Below, piece by piece: positions 1 through 5,450 of a DNA stretch of 14,685 nt. The translations under genes and the position numbers were made by a program. The DNA is taken from the NCBI GenBank assembly GCA_023244865.1, contig JAHFLM010000017.1:1-14685 (forward strand), written 5' to 3'. The DNA is from Candidatus Harrisonbacteria bacterium. GTDB lineage: Bacteria; Patescibacteriota; Minisyncoccia; UBA6257; UBA11618. The notes below the pieces were generated by a model. That model did not search any database. It worked only from the letters and a program-made list of their open reading frames with translations, and was not told the DNA's origin. Numbering within the stretch: the stretch's first letter is position 1; each line of letters begins with the position of its first letter.

Positions 1-30
1 TTCTTAATTCCTAATTTCTAAATCTTAATT
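1..30. repeat. AT-rich intergenic repeat, copy A
   Basis: This 30-base stretch after the rpsG stop codon matches positions 570-599, after the rpsL stop, at 28 of 30 bases. Both copies lie about ten bases beyond a ribosomal gene stop (minus strand) and consist of variations on TTAATTnCTAA. No strong hairpin is visible. Function is unknown; it may be a lineage-specific 3' UTR or intergenic repeat. Confidence 0.6.
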
Positions 31-40
31 TTTAGTTTTG

Positions 41-514
41 TTATTGTCTGCGAGCGAAATGGGCGAAAGCGCGGTTGGCTTCGGCCATTCTGTGAGTATT
101 TTGTTTCTTCTTGATTACCTCACCTTCGTTTTTGAAGGCAGCGATAATTTCTCCGGCGAGCTTCTTAGACATTTTCATGCCCTTTTTGCCACGAGCGATT
201 TCCAAAATCCAACGAGCGGCTAACACGAAGCGTCGGTCGGCTCGGACTTCTCTTGGAACTTGGTAGTTAGCACCACCTACTCTTTGGGAGACTACCTCTA
301 CGATTGGAGCGGCGTTGTCTAACGCTTTTTCAAAAACGGTTAAAGGATTTTCTTTGGTTTCTTTGGCTACGATATCGAGGGCATCGTAAATAATGGTTTC
401 GGCGATACTCTTTTTGCCAGATTCCATAATGTAGTTAACAAAGCGGGACACGGCAACACTACCGTGTTTGGCGTCTGGCTTATGTTCTCTTTTGTAATTT
501 CGTTTTCTTCTCAT
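41..514 (-). CDS. rpsG: 30S ribosomal protein S7
   Basis: Small-subunit ribosomal protein S7, a primary 16S rRNA-binding protein that nucleates assembly of the 30S head and lies near the exit-site tRNA. The 157 residues match the usual bacterial length. Hallmarks visible are GKKS near residue 33, the RRVGGANYQVP block near residue 78 and the C-terminal THRMAEANRAFAH segment. The ATG at 514 gives the canonical basic N-terminus (MRRKRNYKRE). No Shine-Dalgarno sequence precedes it. It lies 96 bases downstream of rpsL on the same strand, the conserved rpsL-rpsG order; fusA or tuf could follow beyond the window edge. A weak promoter may sit in the intergenic gap, but cotranscription with rpsL is also likely. 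Confidence 0.97.
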   Translation of the reverse strand: MRRKRNYKREHKPDAKHGSVAVSRFVNYIMESGKKSIAETIIYDALDIVAKETKENPLTVFEKALDNAAPIVEVVSQRVGGANYQVPREVRADRRFVLAARWILEIARGKKGMKMSKKLAGEIIAAFKNEGEVIKKKQNTHRMAEANRAFAHFARRQ

Positions 515-517
515 AAA

Positions 518-545
518 TTTAGTAGTTAGGATTTAGTAGTTAAGA
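518..545. repeat. Tandem 14-base repeat upstream of rpsG
   Basis: Two adjacent copies, TTTAGTAGTTAGGA and TTTAGTAGTTAAGA, differ at one base. They occupy the untranslated region immediately in front of the rpsG start codon, where a ribosome-binding site would normally be. No function is recognised. Confidence 0.5.
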
Positions 546-562
546 ATTAGGAAAATGAATTT

Positions 563-591
563 ATTATATTTCTTAATTTCTAATTTTTAAA
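563..591 (-). promoter_or_regulatory. Possible rpsG promoter
   Basis: On the minus strand a TATAAT -10 (563-568) lies 17 bases after TTTAAA (586-591). The -10 is perfect but the -35 is weak and the region is very AT-rich, so chance is a real possibility. The implied leader of about 40 bases has no SD. Confidence 0.35.
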
Positions 592-599
592 TCTTAATT
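570..599. repeat. AT-rich intergenic repeat, copy B
   Basis: This is the second copy of the 30-base repeat at 1-30 (28 of 30 bases identical), lying just beyond the rpsL stop. It overlaps the putative rpsG -35 box. Confidence 0.6.
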
Positions 600-610
600 C
601 TTGTGTTTGT

Positions 611-1030
611 TTATTTTTTGGCTTTAGCTTTCTTGGAGCCGTATTTGGAACGTTGCTGTTTTCTGGCGTTGACACCGGAAGTGTCAAGACGACCGCGGAC
701 GATGTGATAGCGTACACCTGGCAAGTCTTTCACTCTACCGCCACGGATCATGACTACGGAGTGTTCCTGAAGGTTGTGGCCTTCGCCTGGGATGTAGGCG
801 GTGACTTCCATGCCGTTAGTTAAACGAACTCTGGCGATTTTACGCAAAGCGGAGTTTGGCTTTCTAGGCGTTGTGGTTGAAACCTTAGTGCAGACGCCGC
901 GTTTAAAAGGAGAGGCGGAAAAAACCGGCTTGTTTAAGATATGGTTAAAATATCGACTCATCGCTGGCGATTTGGATTTGGCCGTTTTTGGCTTTCTTGG
1001 CTTTTTTATAAGCTGCCTAAGTGTGGGCAT
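611..1030 (-). CDS. rpsL: 30S ribosomal protein S12
   Basis: Ribosomal protein S12 sits at the decoding centre and affects accuracy; streptomycin resistance mutations map here in other bacteria. The conserved core is clear: KRGVCTKVSTTTPRKPNSALRK, GEGHNLQEHSV and GGRVKDLPGVRYH, the last holding the Asp modified in many bacteria. I place the start at the internal ATG giving MPTLRQLI, as in nearly all S12 proteins, rather than at the longer upstream reading; this gives 139 residues. Relative to the E. coli protein there is an insertion of roughly a dozen residues around residues 25-41 (SRYFNHILNKPVF region), resembling the insertion of low-GC Gram-positive S12. No SD precedes the start; the predicted promoter implies a leader of only about five bases. 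Confidence 0.97.
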   Translation of the reverse strand: MPTLRQLIKKPRKPKTAKSKSPAMSRYFNHILNKPVFSASPFKRGVCTKVSTTTPRKPNSALRKIARVRLTNGMEVTAYIPGEGHNLQEHSVVMIRGGRVKDLPGVRYHIVRGRLDTSGVNARKQQRSKYGSKKAKAKK

Positions 1031-1041
1031 ATGTGGGTAAA

Positions 1042-1071
1042 ATAGTAACAAAGATTAATGGGGTTGGTCAA
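1042..1071 (-). promoter_or_regulatory. rpsL promoter, near-leaderless
   Basis: On the minus strand TTGACC (1066-1071), an 18-base spacer and TACTAT (1042-1047) form a sigma-70-type promoter. Transcription would begin near 1035, only about five bases before the rpsL ATG at 1030. It lies directly downstream of the terminator of the preceding gene. Confidence 0.65.
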
Positions 1072-1081
1072 GTGTGGGTAA

Positions 1082-1108
1082 TAAAAAAGACCGGCTTGAC
1101 CGGTCTTT
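1082..1108 (-). terminator. Rho-independent terminator
   Basis: A perfect 9-bp stem (AAAGACCGG at 1086-1094 with CCGGTCTTT at 1100-1108) around a 5-base loop is followed on the minus strand by a run of Ts. It ends the transcript of the secreted-protein gene at 1125 and separates it from rpsL. Confidence 0.88.
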
Positions 1109-1124
1109 GATTGTTGATAAAACT

Positions 1125-1856
1125 TTAATCTGACTTTTTAACAGGTTCACCTTCAATTTCTTCGGCAACAAATGTGAGGCCATACCTCTCTAGGTATTCT
1201 TTCACTTCCTCAGGAGAAGTTCCAAAGGTATGTAATTTGAGTAAGCCTTTAATGTGGATCGGTTTGTTGTTTTTGAGCGAATTCAAGATAGTTTCTTTTT
1301 GAGTTGGTGTGTACCCATGACTTGGGCTTAATTCAACTTTAATCCAGAGTTCCATGTAATGCTTCAAGACTTTTGAGAATCCGTGTTTTGGCTCAGGCTC
1401 ATTTAGGTCTATGTATTCGAACTTAATAAATTCGGTGTACAGAGTTGTTTCTACATGCTCCCATAAATGATTTTCGTCCCATCTTCCACTTGAAACCTTC
1501 ACTGATCTTGGGGCTACTACTAATTCGAATCGCCTATCTTTTATTTCTTCCGGATGTTCACCGGGATTACCATAGACATTTTCTATGCCAAAATAGTAAT
1601 CTTTTTGATAAATGTCGAATCTGTTAATTCGGTTTTTTACCAAACAGTATGGTCCTAGGAGATCTTTTAAGCCGCCTTCATGTTTAATGTAGTAGTGACC
1701 GGTTTCTTTGGGAGCTTCAGCTTTTTCAATTTGCTTCGGTTGTTTTTGTTTTTGAGTTTTTATTCGGGCTGCTTTTTTTGGAGCTTCGCCGGCAAAATTG
1801 GGCGTGATATAAAGAGTGATCAACAAACTAGCGATTAAGTAAACGAAACGATGCAT
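1125..1856 (-). CDS. Secreted or membrane-anchored protein of unknown function
   Basis: I do not recognise this 243-residue protein. Residues 1-22 form a signal-peptide-like stretch (basic MHR, then a hydrophobic core LIASLLITLYI), followed by a Lys/Gln/Pro-rich, probably disordered linker to about residue 52. The remainder is a mixed, Tyr- and charge-rich globular region without cysteines that could form disulfides in a clear pattern. The start is placed at ATG 1856, not the GTG two codons upstream: AAGGA lies 8 bases before the ATG but only 2 before the GTG. The gene has its own strong promoter (TTGACA, 17, TATAAA) and its own terminator, so it is a single-gene unit. Export is inferred from the N-terminus; any function beyond that would be a guess. 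Confidence 0.75.
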   Translation of the reverse strand: MHRFVYLIASLLITLYITPNFAGEAPKKAARIKTQKQKQPKQIEKAEAPKETGHYYIKHEGGLKDLLGPYCLVKNRINRFDIYQKDYYFGIENVYGNPGEHPEEIKDRRFELVVAPRSVKVSSGRWDENHLWEHVETTLYTEFIKFEYIDLNEPEPKHGFSKVLKHYMELWIKVELSPSHGYTPTQKETILNSLKNNKPIHIKGLLKLHTFGTSPEEVKEYLERYGLTFVAEEIEGEPVKKSD

Positions 1857-1901
1857 TTTCACTATCCTTTTCTTGAGTTGTGAAGAGCTTAACTTGGGAT
1901 A

Positions 1902-1930
1902 TTTATAAACTTGATTACTAAGTCTGTCAA
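1902..1930 (-). promoter_or_regulatory. Promoter of the secreted-protein gene
   Basis: TTGACA (1925-1930), a 17-base spacer and TATAAA (1902-1907) on the minus strand match the sigma-70 consensus at 11 of 12 positions. Transcription would begin near 1895, giving a leader of about 39 bases with an SD. Confidence 0.8.
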
Positions 1931-1944
1931 TATAAAGCGAATAG

Positions 1945-1964
1945 ATTCCTGCCTCCGCAGGAAT
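1945..1964. repeat. REP-like palindrome
   Basis: ATTCCTGC and GCAGGAAT form a perfect 8-bp inverted repeat around CTCC, followed by GAATGACA. Neither strand has a T-run, so it is unlikely to be a terminator. It resembles the short ATTCC-n-GGAAT palindromes dispersed in many genomes (for example dRS3 of Neisseria) and shares the GAATGACA flank with the element near 5422. Confidence 0.55.
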
Positions 1965-1988
1965 GACAAAGAAGAAGTGTGAGATTGT

Positions 1989-2627
1989 TTAGTAAAATAA
2001 AGAAACGAAGCTGAAGATGGCTTTTAGAGTTAGAAGATTTAGGAAATAAAGAATGTTGCCTCCGAAAAAGATAAGAAAAAGAAGAAGCCAGAGGGAGTTT
2101 TGCTCTAAGAACTTGACCACAGGAAAGGTACGGCGTGTGGTGCCTAGGAAGTAATAGAGAATTTTTGAACCATCGAGCGGTGGGATGGGGATGATGTTGA
2201 AAACGAAAAGAGCAACATTGATTTGGACGATGGTTTGGATGGCGAGCGCTGTTCCATCTTTAGTGACGGGTAATAAGAGGGCGAAAACTAGGGCGAGTGT
2301 TAGATTGGTGATGAGGCCTGCGATGGAGATTAAGAATTCATCTTTGCGGGGATTTTTCAGATTACTAGGATTAAATGGAACGGGTTTGGCCCAGCCAATG
2401 ATTAAGCCGGGGGCACCGAAAGCCGAAGAAATGATAGAAATTAAGGGAAGAATGATCGAGCCCAAGGGATCGATGTGGGAAATGGGATTTAAGGAAAGAC
2501 GGCCAAGACGTTCGGCGGTGTCGTCACCTAAGCTTTTGGCCATCGCGCCGTGAGCGATCTCGTGCAAAATTATCGAGTAGATTAAAACGAAGAATTGGAA
2601 AAAAATGAGTGGCCATGTGGGGGTCAT
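1989..2627 (-). CDS. Site-2-type intramembrane zinc metalloprotease (M50 family)
   Basis: This 212-residue polytopic membrane protein has the M50 signature. The zinc site HEIAH is at residues 22-26 within the first hydrophobic helix, and the second catalytic block NIIPIPPLDGSK near residues 143-154 contains the Asp that completes the metal site. An intermediate SLNPISHIDPLGS segment (about residues 45-57) is typical of the short, PDZ-less Rip-type members. Such enzymes cleave transmembrane substrates, often membrane-tethered regulators such as anti-sigma factors, but no substrate is evident here. The ATG at 2627 sits just before the first helix; there is no SD. The gene lies after the terminator of the upstream membrane cassette and so should have its own, unrecognised promoter. 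Family assignment is firm; the role is not. Confidence 0.93.
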   Translation of the reverse strand: MTPTWPLIFFQFFVLIYSIILHEIAHGAMAKSLGDDTAERLGRLSLNPISHIDPLGSIILPLISIISSAFGAPGLIIGWAKPVPFNPSNLKNPRKDEFLISIAGLITNLTLALVFALLLPVTKDGTALAIQTIVQINVALFVFNIIPIPPLDGSKILYYFLGTTRRTFPVVKFLEQNSLWLLLFLIFFGGNILYFLNLLTLKAIFSFVSLFY

Positions 2628-2660
2628 AATTTTTTAAGTTTAAAGGATTTTTGAGAATTT

Positions 2661-2683
2661 AAAAACTCCCGGTGGGGAGTTTT
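2661..2683 (-). terminator. Terminator after the membrane cassette, possibly bidirectional
   Basis: A 9-bp stem (AAAACTCCC at 2662-2670, GGGAGTTTT at 2675-2683) with a GGTG loop lies 10 bases after the stop at 2693. The minus strand ends in TTTTT and the plus strand also runs into Ts, although no plus-strand gene ends here. Confidence 0.75.
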
Positions 2684-2692
2684 GTTTTTGAT

Positions 2693-2980
2693 TTATTTTT
2701 TTGTGTAGTATGTGATTTTTTTAACCACTTCAGATTCAGAAAATCTCCAGAGTAGAAGCCAGATAAAAATGAATAGCCCGAGGAAGCCTAATGCGACTAG
2801 GTACCAACCTAATTTATAAAACCCGAAGTAGTGGGTAGTATAAGTGACATTGAGCCAAATTAGGTTAGAAAAAAACTTTGATTGGAAAATTATAAGCCAT
2901 ATCAAGGTGGTGCCAACTGAGACAAAGAACACTGGCCATTTTTTAATTTCGGCCACTGTTAATTCGTCTTTACTTTTCAT
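2693..2980 (-). CDS. Small two-span membrane protein
   Basis: This 95-residue protein is unrecognised. It has a short charged N-terminus (MKSKDELTVAEIKK), a hydrophobic span at about residues 15-33, a Tyr/Thr-rich connecting segment, a second span at about 57-80 rich in Trp, Phe and Leu, and a basic tail (KKITYYTKK). The start is placed at ATG 2980 rather than the longer upstream reading, because that ATG begins a sensible membrane protein and overlaps the end of the preceding gene by only 11 bases. A weak SD (GGAAA) lies upstream. The overlap implies translational coupling with the gene at 2970-3494, so the two products probably work together at the membrane. Confidence 0.7.
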   Translation of the reverse strand: MKSKDELTVAEIKKWPVFFVSVGTTLIWLIIFQSKFFSNLIWLNVTYTTHYFGFYKLGWYLVALGFLGLFIFIWLLLWRFSESEVVKKITYYTKK

Positions 2981-3494
2981 TGGATTTTTCCGATGATTTG
3001 GGCCAGTCGATTTTAGTGGTGTCGAATTTTTCGGCGCCGGCTTCCTGAATGATTTCAAGGAACGGCCATTCTTTGCCACTGTAGGCGTAGCCCATCATGA
3101 TATTTTCGAACGAACTACCACCAAAACCCCAATCGAAACCTTGGAGGCGGACGTATTCTTGAATGCCTTCGGGTTTGAAGCGGATTACCTTTTCATTAAT
3201 TAAGGTGGCCTTCGAGGGAAGGGCGACTTTGAATGGCAGGGTGCTCAAGTCATAAACGAAAGTCCAAGGATTGGTCATGTACCAACCAGGCTGGTCTTGC
3301 ACGGTGACTTTACCACTCACCATATTGTAGGCTGCACCAACTTCGTTAATCGCGATGTGATTTAGAAAAAGCATCCAGAAAAGAATGGGGGCGATGACGA
3401 AAATAATTAGAGATGCGATTGAAACTTTGAGCCACTTGATTCGAATGTCGCCCTTGATTCTAATTTTGGGAATTTCTCCATCGCTGTAGTCCAT
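2970..3494 (-). CDS. Membrane-anchored protein with band-7-like start, unknown function
   Basis: The 174 residues comprise a charged cytoplasmic N-terminus, one transmembrane helix at about residues 23-46, and an outside domain of roughly 125 residues. The segment just after the helix (INEVGAAYNMVSGKV, then QPGWYMTNPWTFVYDLSTLP) resembles the beginning of SPFH/band-7 domains, in which a membrane helix is followed by a conserved PGWH/NP-type strand. The rest is shorter than a full SPFH domain, and the coiled coil normally following it is absent. I therefore treat the resemblance as a hint only. The next gene overlaps by 11 bases. A strong promoter with a leader of about 60 bases, back to back with the obg promoter, precedes it. 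Confidence 0.7.
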   Translation of the reverse strand: MDYSDGEIPKIRIKGDIRIKWLKVSIASLIIFVIAPILFWMLFLNHIAINEVGAAYNMVSGKVTVQDQPGWYMTNPWTFVYDLSTLPFKVALPSKATLINEKVIRFKPEGIQEYVRLQGFDWGFGGSSFENIMMGYAYSGKEWPFLEIIQEAGAEKFDTTKIDWPKSSEKSNEK

Positions 3495-3539
3495 TTTTCT
3501 AACTCGCTTTCTTATTGTGGGGGGGGTTTCAAGGTTCTG

Positions 3540-3553
3540 ACGGATAATTCCGT
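3540..3553. promoter_or_regulatory. Small palindrome at the transcription start
   Basis: ACGGA and TCCGT form a perfect inverted repeat around TAAT, located where transcription of the membrane cassette is predicted to begin (about 3554). It could be an operator or a 5'-end hairpin stabilising the mRNA; nothing distinguishes these. Confidence 0.35.
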
Positions 3554-3560
3554 TGGGATA

Positions 3561-3590
3561 TTAATACCGTAATAATCGTTGTTTTGTCAA
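3561..3590 (-). promoter_or_regulatory. Promoter of the membrane cassette
   Basis: On the minus strand a consensus TTGACA (3585-3590) lies 18 bases before TATTAA (3561-3566). Its -35 box directly abuts the -35 of the divergent obg promoter. Confidence 0.6.
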
Positions 3591-3619
3591 ATGACTTTAC
3601 AGAACTTATCCTGTATGAT
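3591..3619 (+). promoter_or_regulatory. obg promoter, predicted leaderless
   Basis: TATGAT (3614-3619) lies 17 bases after ATGACT (3591-3596). Counting seven bases on from the -10 places the start of transcription at the obg ATG (3626) itself, so the mRNA would be leaderless. The -10 is good and the -35 moderate. Confidence 0.55.
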
Positions 3620-3625
3620 GGAAAC

Positions 3626-4594
3626 ATGTTAATAGATGAAGTCACAATTAAAGTGGGGGCTGGAGGTGGTGGCCGAGGATCGGTGGCTTTTTCGAATATT
3701 ATGATGTCCCTTGGGCCCACAGGTGGGACTGGGGGTTGGGGAGGTAACTTAGTCTTAGAAGCAGTGCCTGATTTGGGTGCTTTGAGACGCTTCCGAATGC
3801 AGAAGAAATTTGACGCCGAAGATGGGCATGATGGCCGGTCGGCTTTTCGCGATGGTGTGAGGGGTGAAGATTTAATTTTGCGAGTGCCTCGAGGGACGAC
3901 GGTTTATGATACTGAAACCAAAGAAGTCTTGTTTGATTTTACGGAGGTGGGGCAACAGTTTGTGGTGGCTAAAGGTGGTAGGGGTGGTAAGGGAAATTTT
4001 CATTTCCGATCCCCTACCAATACGACACCTAAACAATTTGATTTTGGGAAACCCGGGGAGGCGAAGATAATTCGTTTGGAATTGAAGCTGATTGCGGATA
4101 TTGGGATCGTCGGTTTGCCAAATATTGGGAAGTCGAGTTTTTTGAACGCGATTACAAATGCAGATTCGAAGGTGGCGAATTATCAGTTCACAACTCTGCA
4201 GCCTCACTTAGGGAGTTATTTTGGCTTGGTGCTCGCGGACTTGCCGGGTTTGATTGAGGGGGCTTCGGAAGGCAAGGGATTGGGATATAAATTTTTGAAA
4301 CATGTGGAGAGGACTAAAACGATTTTTCATTTCGTGGATGCTAAGGCGGTAGATCCCCTATTAGATTACGAGGTAATTAGAAAAGAGCTTGGAGCTTATA
4401 ATAAGGAATTACTTAAGAAGCCGGAGTTCGTGTTTATTTCTCGGGCGGATGAGGTGGATGATAAAAGAATCAAAGAATTGGTGAAATTATTTGCTAAAAA
4501 AGAAATTAAGGCGGTGCCACTTTCGATAATTGATGATGGAAAGATGAAGGAGGTTAAGGCTTTGCTTGGGAAGTTGGTAAATAAGAAGATTTGA
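3626..4594 (+). CDS. obg: Obg-family GTPase lacking the C-terminal OCT domain
   Basis: GTPase of the Obg/CgtA family, which binds the 50S subunit and acts in late ribosome assembly and stress signalling. The glycine-rich Obg fold occupies residues 1-156 (GAGGGGRGSV, PTGGTGGWGG, AKGGRGGKGN). The G domain follows: P-loop GLPNIGKS at 163-170, switch I FTT at 188-190 and G3 DLPGLIEGA at 205-213. The expected G4 NKxD reads SRAD at 272-275, which is unusual. The protein ends at residue 322, right after the G domain, so the variable OCT domain of many Obg proteins is missing. The start is the ATG giving MLIDEVTI, matching the conserved Obg N-terminus; the longer frame adds 14 unrelated residues. There is no normal SD and the promoter position suggests a leaderless mRNA. 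The gene stops with TGA. Confidence 0.95.
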   Translation: MLIDEVTIKVGAGGGGRGSVAFSNIMMSLGPTGGTGGWGGNLVLEAVPDLGALRRFRMQKKFDAEDGHDGRSAFRDGVRGEDLILRVPRGTTVYDTETKEVLFDFTEVGQQFVVAKGGRGGKGNFHFRSPTNTTPKQFDFGKPGEAKIIRLELKLIADIGIVGLPNIGKSSFLNAITNADSKVANYQFTTLQPHLGSYFGLVLADLPGLIEGASEGKGLGYKFLKHVERTKTIFHFVDAKAVDPLLDYEVIRKELGAYNKELLKKPEFVFISRADEVDDKRIKELVKLFAKKEIKAVPLSIIDDGKMKEVKALLGKLVNKKI

Positions 4595-4619
4595 CATTTT
4601 AAAGCTTTAGATGTATGAT
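4591..4619 (+). promoter_or_regulatory. Strong promoter of the zinc-ribbon gene
   Basis: A consensus TTGACA (4591-4596), exact 17-base spacer and TATGAT (4614-4619) match the sigma-70 ideal at 11 of 12 positions. The -35 box contains the obg stop codon TGA. Transcription would begin near 4626, leaving a leader of about 35 bases carrying an SD. Confidence 0.85.
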
Positions 4620-4660
4620 TCTGGCGGTTGTTTGAAACTTCTCTTTTGGAGGGTATTTTC

Positions 4661-5059
4661 ATGGTTGTTGTAAGTGATGGGAAAAAAACTGATCTTTTGG
4701 CTATATTGAGAAGCTTTGAGAAAAAATGCACCTGCGATAATTGCGAAGCTGTTTTAACTGTTACGTGCACTGATCTGGAGTTTTATGTTCCTGAAGGTGA
4801 TACTAAATGCCTCGTAAGAGTCGTCTGCTGTCAGTGTGAAAACGTGATGATCTTGCATGATCCGAGGAGTAACCCGAATGACTTCGATGCTCTCCCGGAC
4901 GAAAGAATCGAGAGACTTACTGCTTTGGCGTTTACTTTCAAAGGGGTGATGCCGAAAATTATGGAGCAGGTTGCTAATGCCCGAATACCAAACCAACACG
5001 ATAACGATGGGTTGGGTGCGGGTCAGATGGATGCATGTTATGGCGGTAATGGTAAATAG
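4661..5059 (+). CDS. Small cysteine-rich, zinc-ribbon-like protein
   Basis: I do not recognise this 132-residue soluble protein. It has two CxxC knuckles, CDNC at residues 25-28 and CQC within CCQC at 56-59, separated by 27 residues that look like beta strands. This spacing fits a zinc ribbon or treble-clef site; extra cysteines are at 23, 36, 50 and 126. The C-terminal third is a probable helix (ERIERLTALAFTF) and a Gly/Asn-rich tail. The start is fixed at the ATG 4661 by GGAGG eight bases upstream; the longer reading begins at TTG before the SD. Promoter and SD are among the best in the window and a terminator follows, so a strongly expressed single-gene unit is likely. Nucleic-acid or protein binding is a guess. 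Confidence 0.75.
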   Translation: MVVVSDGKKTDLLAILRSFEKKCTCDNCEAVLTVTCTDLEFYVPEGDTKCLVRVVCCQCENVMILHDPRSNPNDFDALPDERIERLTALAFTFKGVMPKIMEQVANARIPNQHDNDGLGAGQMDACYGGNGK

Positions 5060-5076
5060 AGATAAGTAGTTAATTT

Positions 5077-5099
5077 AAGGAGCTGAAAGGCTCTTTTTT
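5077..5099 (+). terminator. Terminator of the zinc-ribbon gene
   Basis: AAGGAGC (5077-5083) pairs with GCTCTTT (5090-5096) through a 6-base loop, with one G-T pair, and runs into TTTTTT. It lies 18 bases after the stop codon. Confidence 0.75.
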
Positions 5100-5150
5100 G
5101 TTTGGTTAAAATATAAGGATGTAATTAGTGTGGGTAGTTTGTAATTTGGG

Positions 5151-5188
5151 AAAAACAAAACAACCCTCCTCAGGGTTGTTTTGTTTTT
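5151..5188 (-). terminator. tRNA-Val terminator, 17-bp perfect stem
   Basis: Positions 5151-5167 and 5172-5188 are exact reverse complements around the 4-base loop CCTC. On the minus strand the hairpin begins two bases after the tRNA discriminator base and ends in TTGTTTTGTTTTT. The same form occurs before trmD at 9681-9719. Confidence 0.9.
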
Positions 5189-5189
5189 G

Positions 5190-5261
5190 TGGACGCTGCA
5201 GGGATTGAACCTGCGGCCTTTCCAATGTGAATGGAACGTTCTACCACTGAACTAAGCGTCC
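5190..5261 (-). tRNA. tRNA-Val (anticodon CAC)
   Basis: The minus strand folds into a complete cloverleaf of 72 bases. The acceptor is GGACGCT paired with AGCGTCC. The D arm is GTTC-AGTGGTA-GAAC, the anticodon arm TTCCA-TTCACAT-TGGAA and the T arm GCAGG-TTCAATC-CCTGC. Positions 34-36 read CAC, decoding GUG, and the discriminator is A as expected for valine. The 3' CCA is not encoded and must be added enzymatically. It is a single-gene unit ending in the 17-bp terminator directly downstream. Confidence 0.93.
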
Positions 5262-5262
5262 G

Positions 5263-5306
5263 CGCTTCCTAATTTATAATACTATGATTAATTAGATTAG
5301 GAAGCG
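5263..5306. repeat. 11-bp inverted repeat around the tRNA-Val promoter region
   Basis: CGCTTCCTAAT (5263-5273) and ATTAGGAAGCG (5296-5306) are perfect inverted repeats with a 22-base AT-rich centre. The centre contains TATTAT/TATAAA on the minus strand, suitable as the -10 of tRNA-Val. On the plus strand the right arm is followed by AGTTTTT, so it could also act as a plus-strand terminator. Confidence 0.55.
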
Positions 5307-5339
5307 AGTTTTTCCAAGCTCCACGTAGATTCCACGCCT

Positions 5340-5372
5340 CAATTCCGAATTGATTCTTATAAAAATAAGAAT
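5340..5372. repeat. Two adjacent short palindromes
   Basis: CAATT-CCG-AATTG (5340-5352) is followed immediately by ATTCTTAT-AAAA-ATAAGAAT (5353-5372), the latter an 8-bp perfect stem. They lie beyond the rplL stop on the minus strand but lack the T-run of a standard terminator. Confidence 0.5.
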
Positions 5373-5382
5373 ATAGAGTGGA

Positions 5383-5403
5383 TCCCGAACGAGTACTTCG
5401 GGA
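5383..5403. repeat. REP-like hairpin downstream of rplL
   Basis: TCCCGAA and TTCGGGA form a perfect 7-bp stem around a 7-base loop, with TGAATGACAG nearby at 5421. The sequence resembles dispersed palindromic intergenic elements and may also help end the rplJL transcript: on the minus strand a T-rich but interrupted tract follows. Confidence 0.5.
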
Positions 5404-5450
5404 CAGGCTCCATTGGGCTCTGAATGACAGTGGTACGAAGTTTGAGAATA

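Noticed and set aside
2185..2553. A 122-codon plus-strand frame opposite the M50 protease gene.
   Set aside because: It is antisense to a protease with intact catalytic motifs, and the product shows no domain.
3584..3625. A longer N-terminus for Obg starting 14 codons upstream.
   Set aside because: The added residues do not match the Obg family, and the region is occupied by the promoter.
5353..5372. The hairpin ATTCTTAT-AAAA-ATAAGAAT as the terminator of rplJL.
   Set aside because: It is AT-only and no T-run follows on the minus strand, so I list it as a palindrome only.
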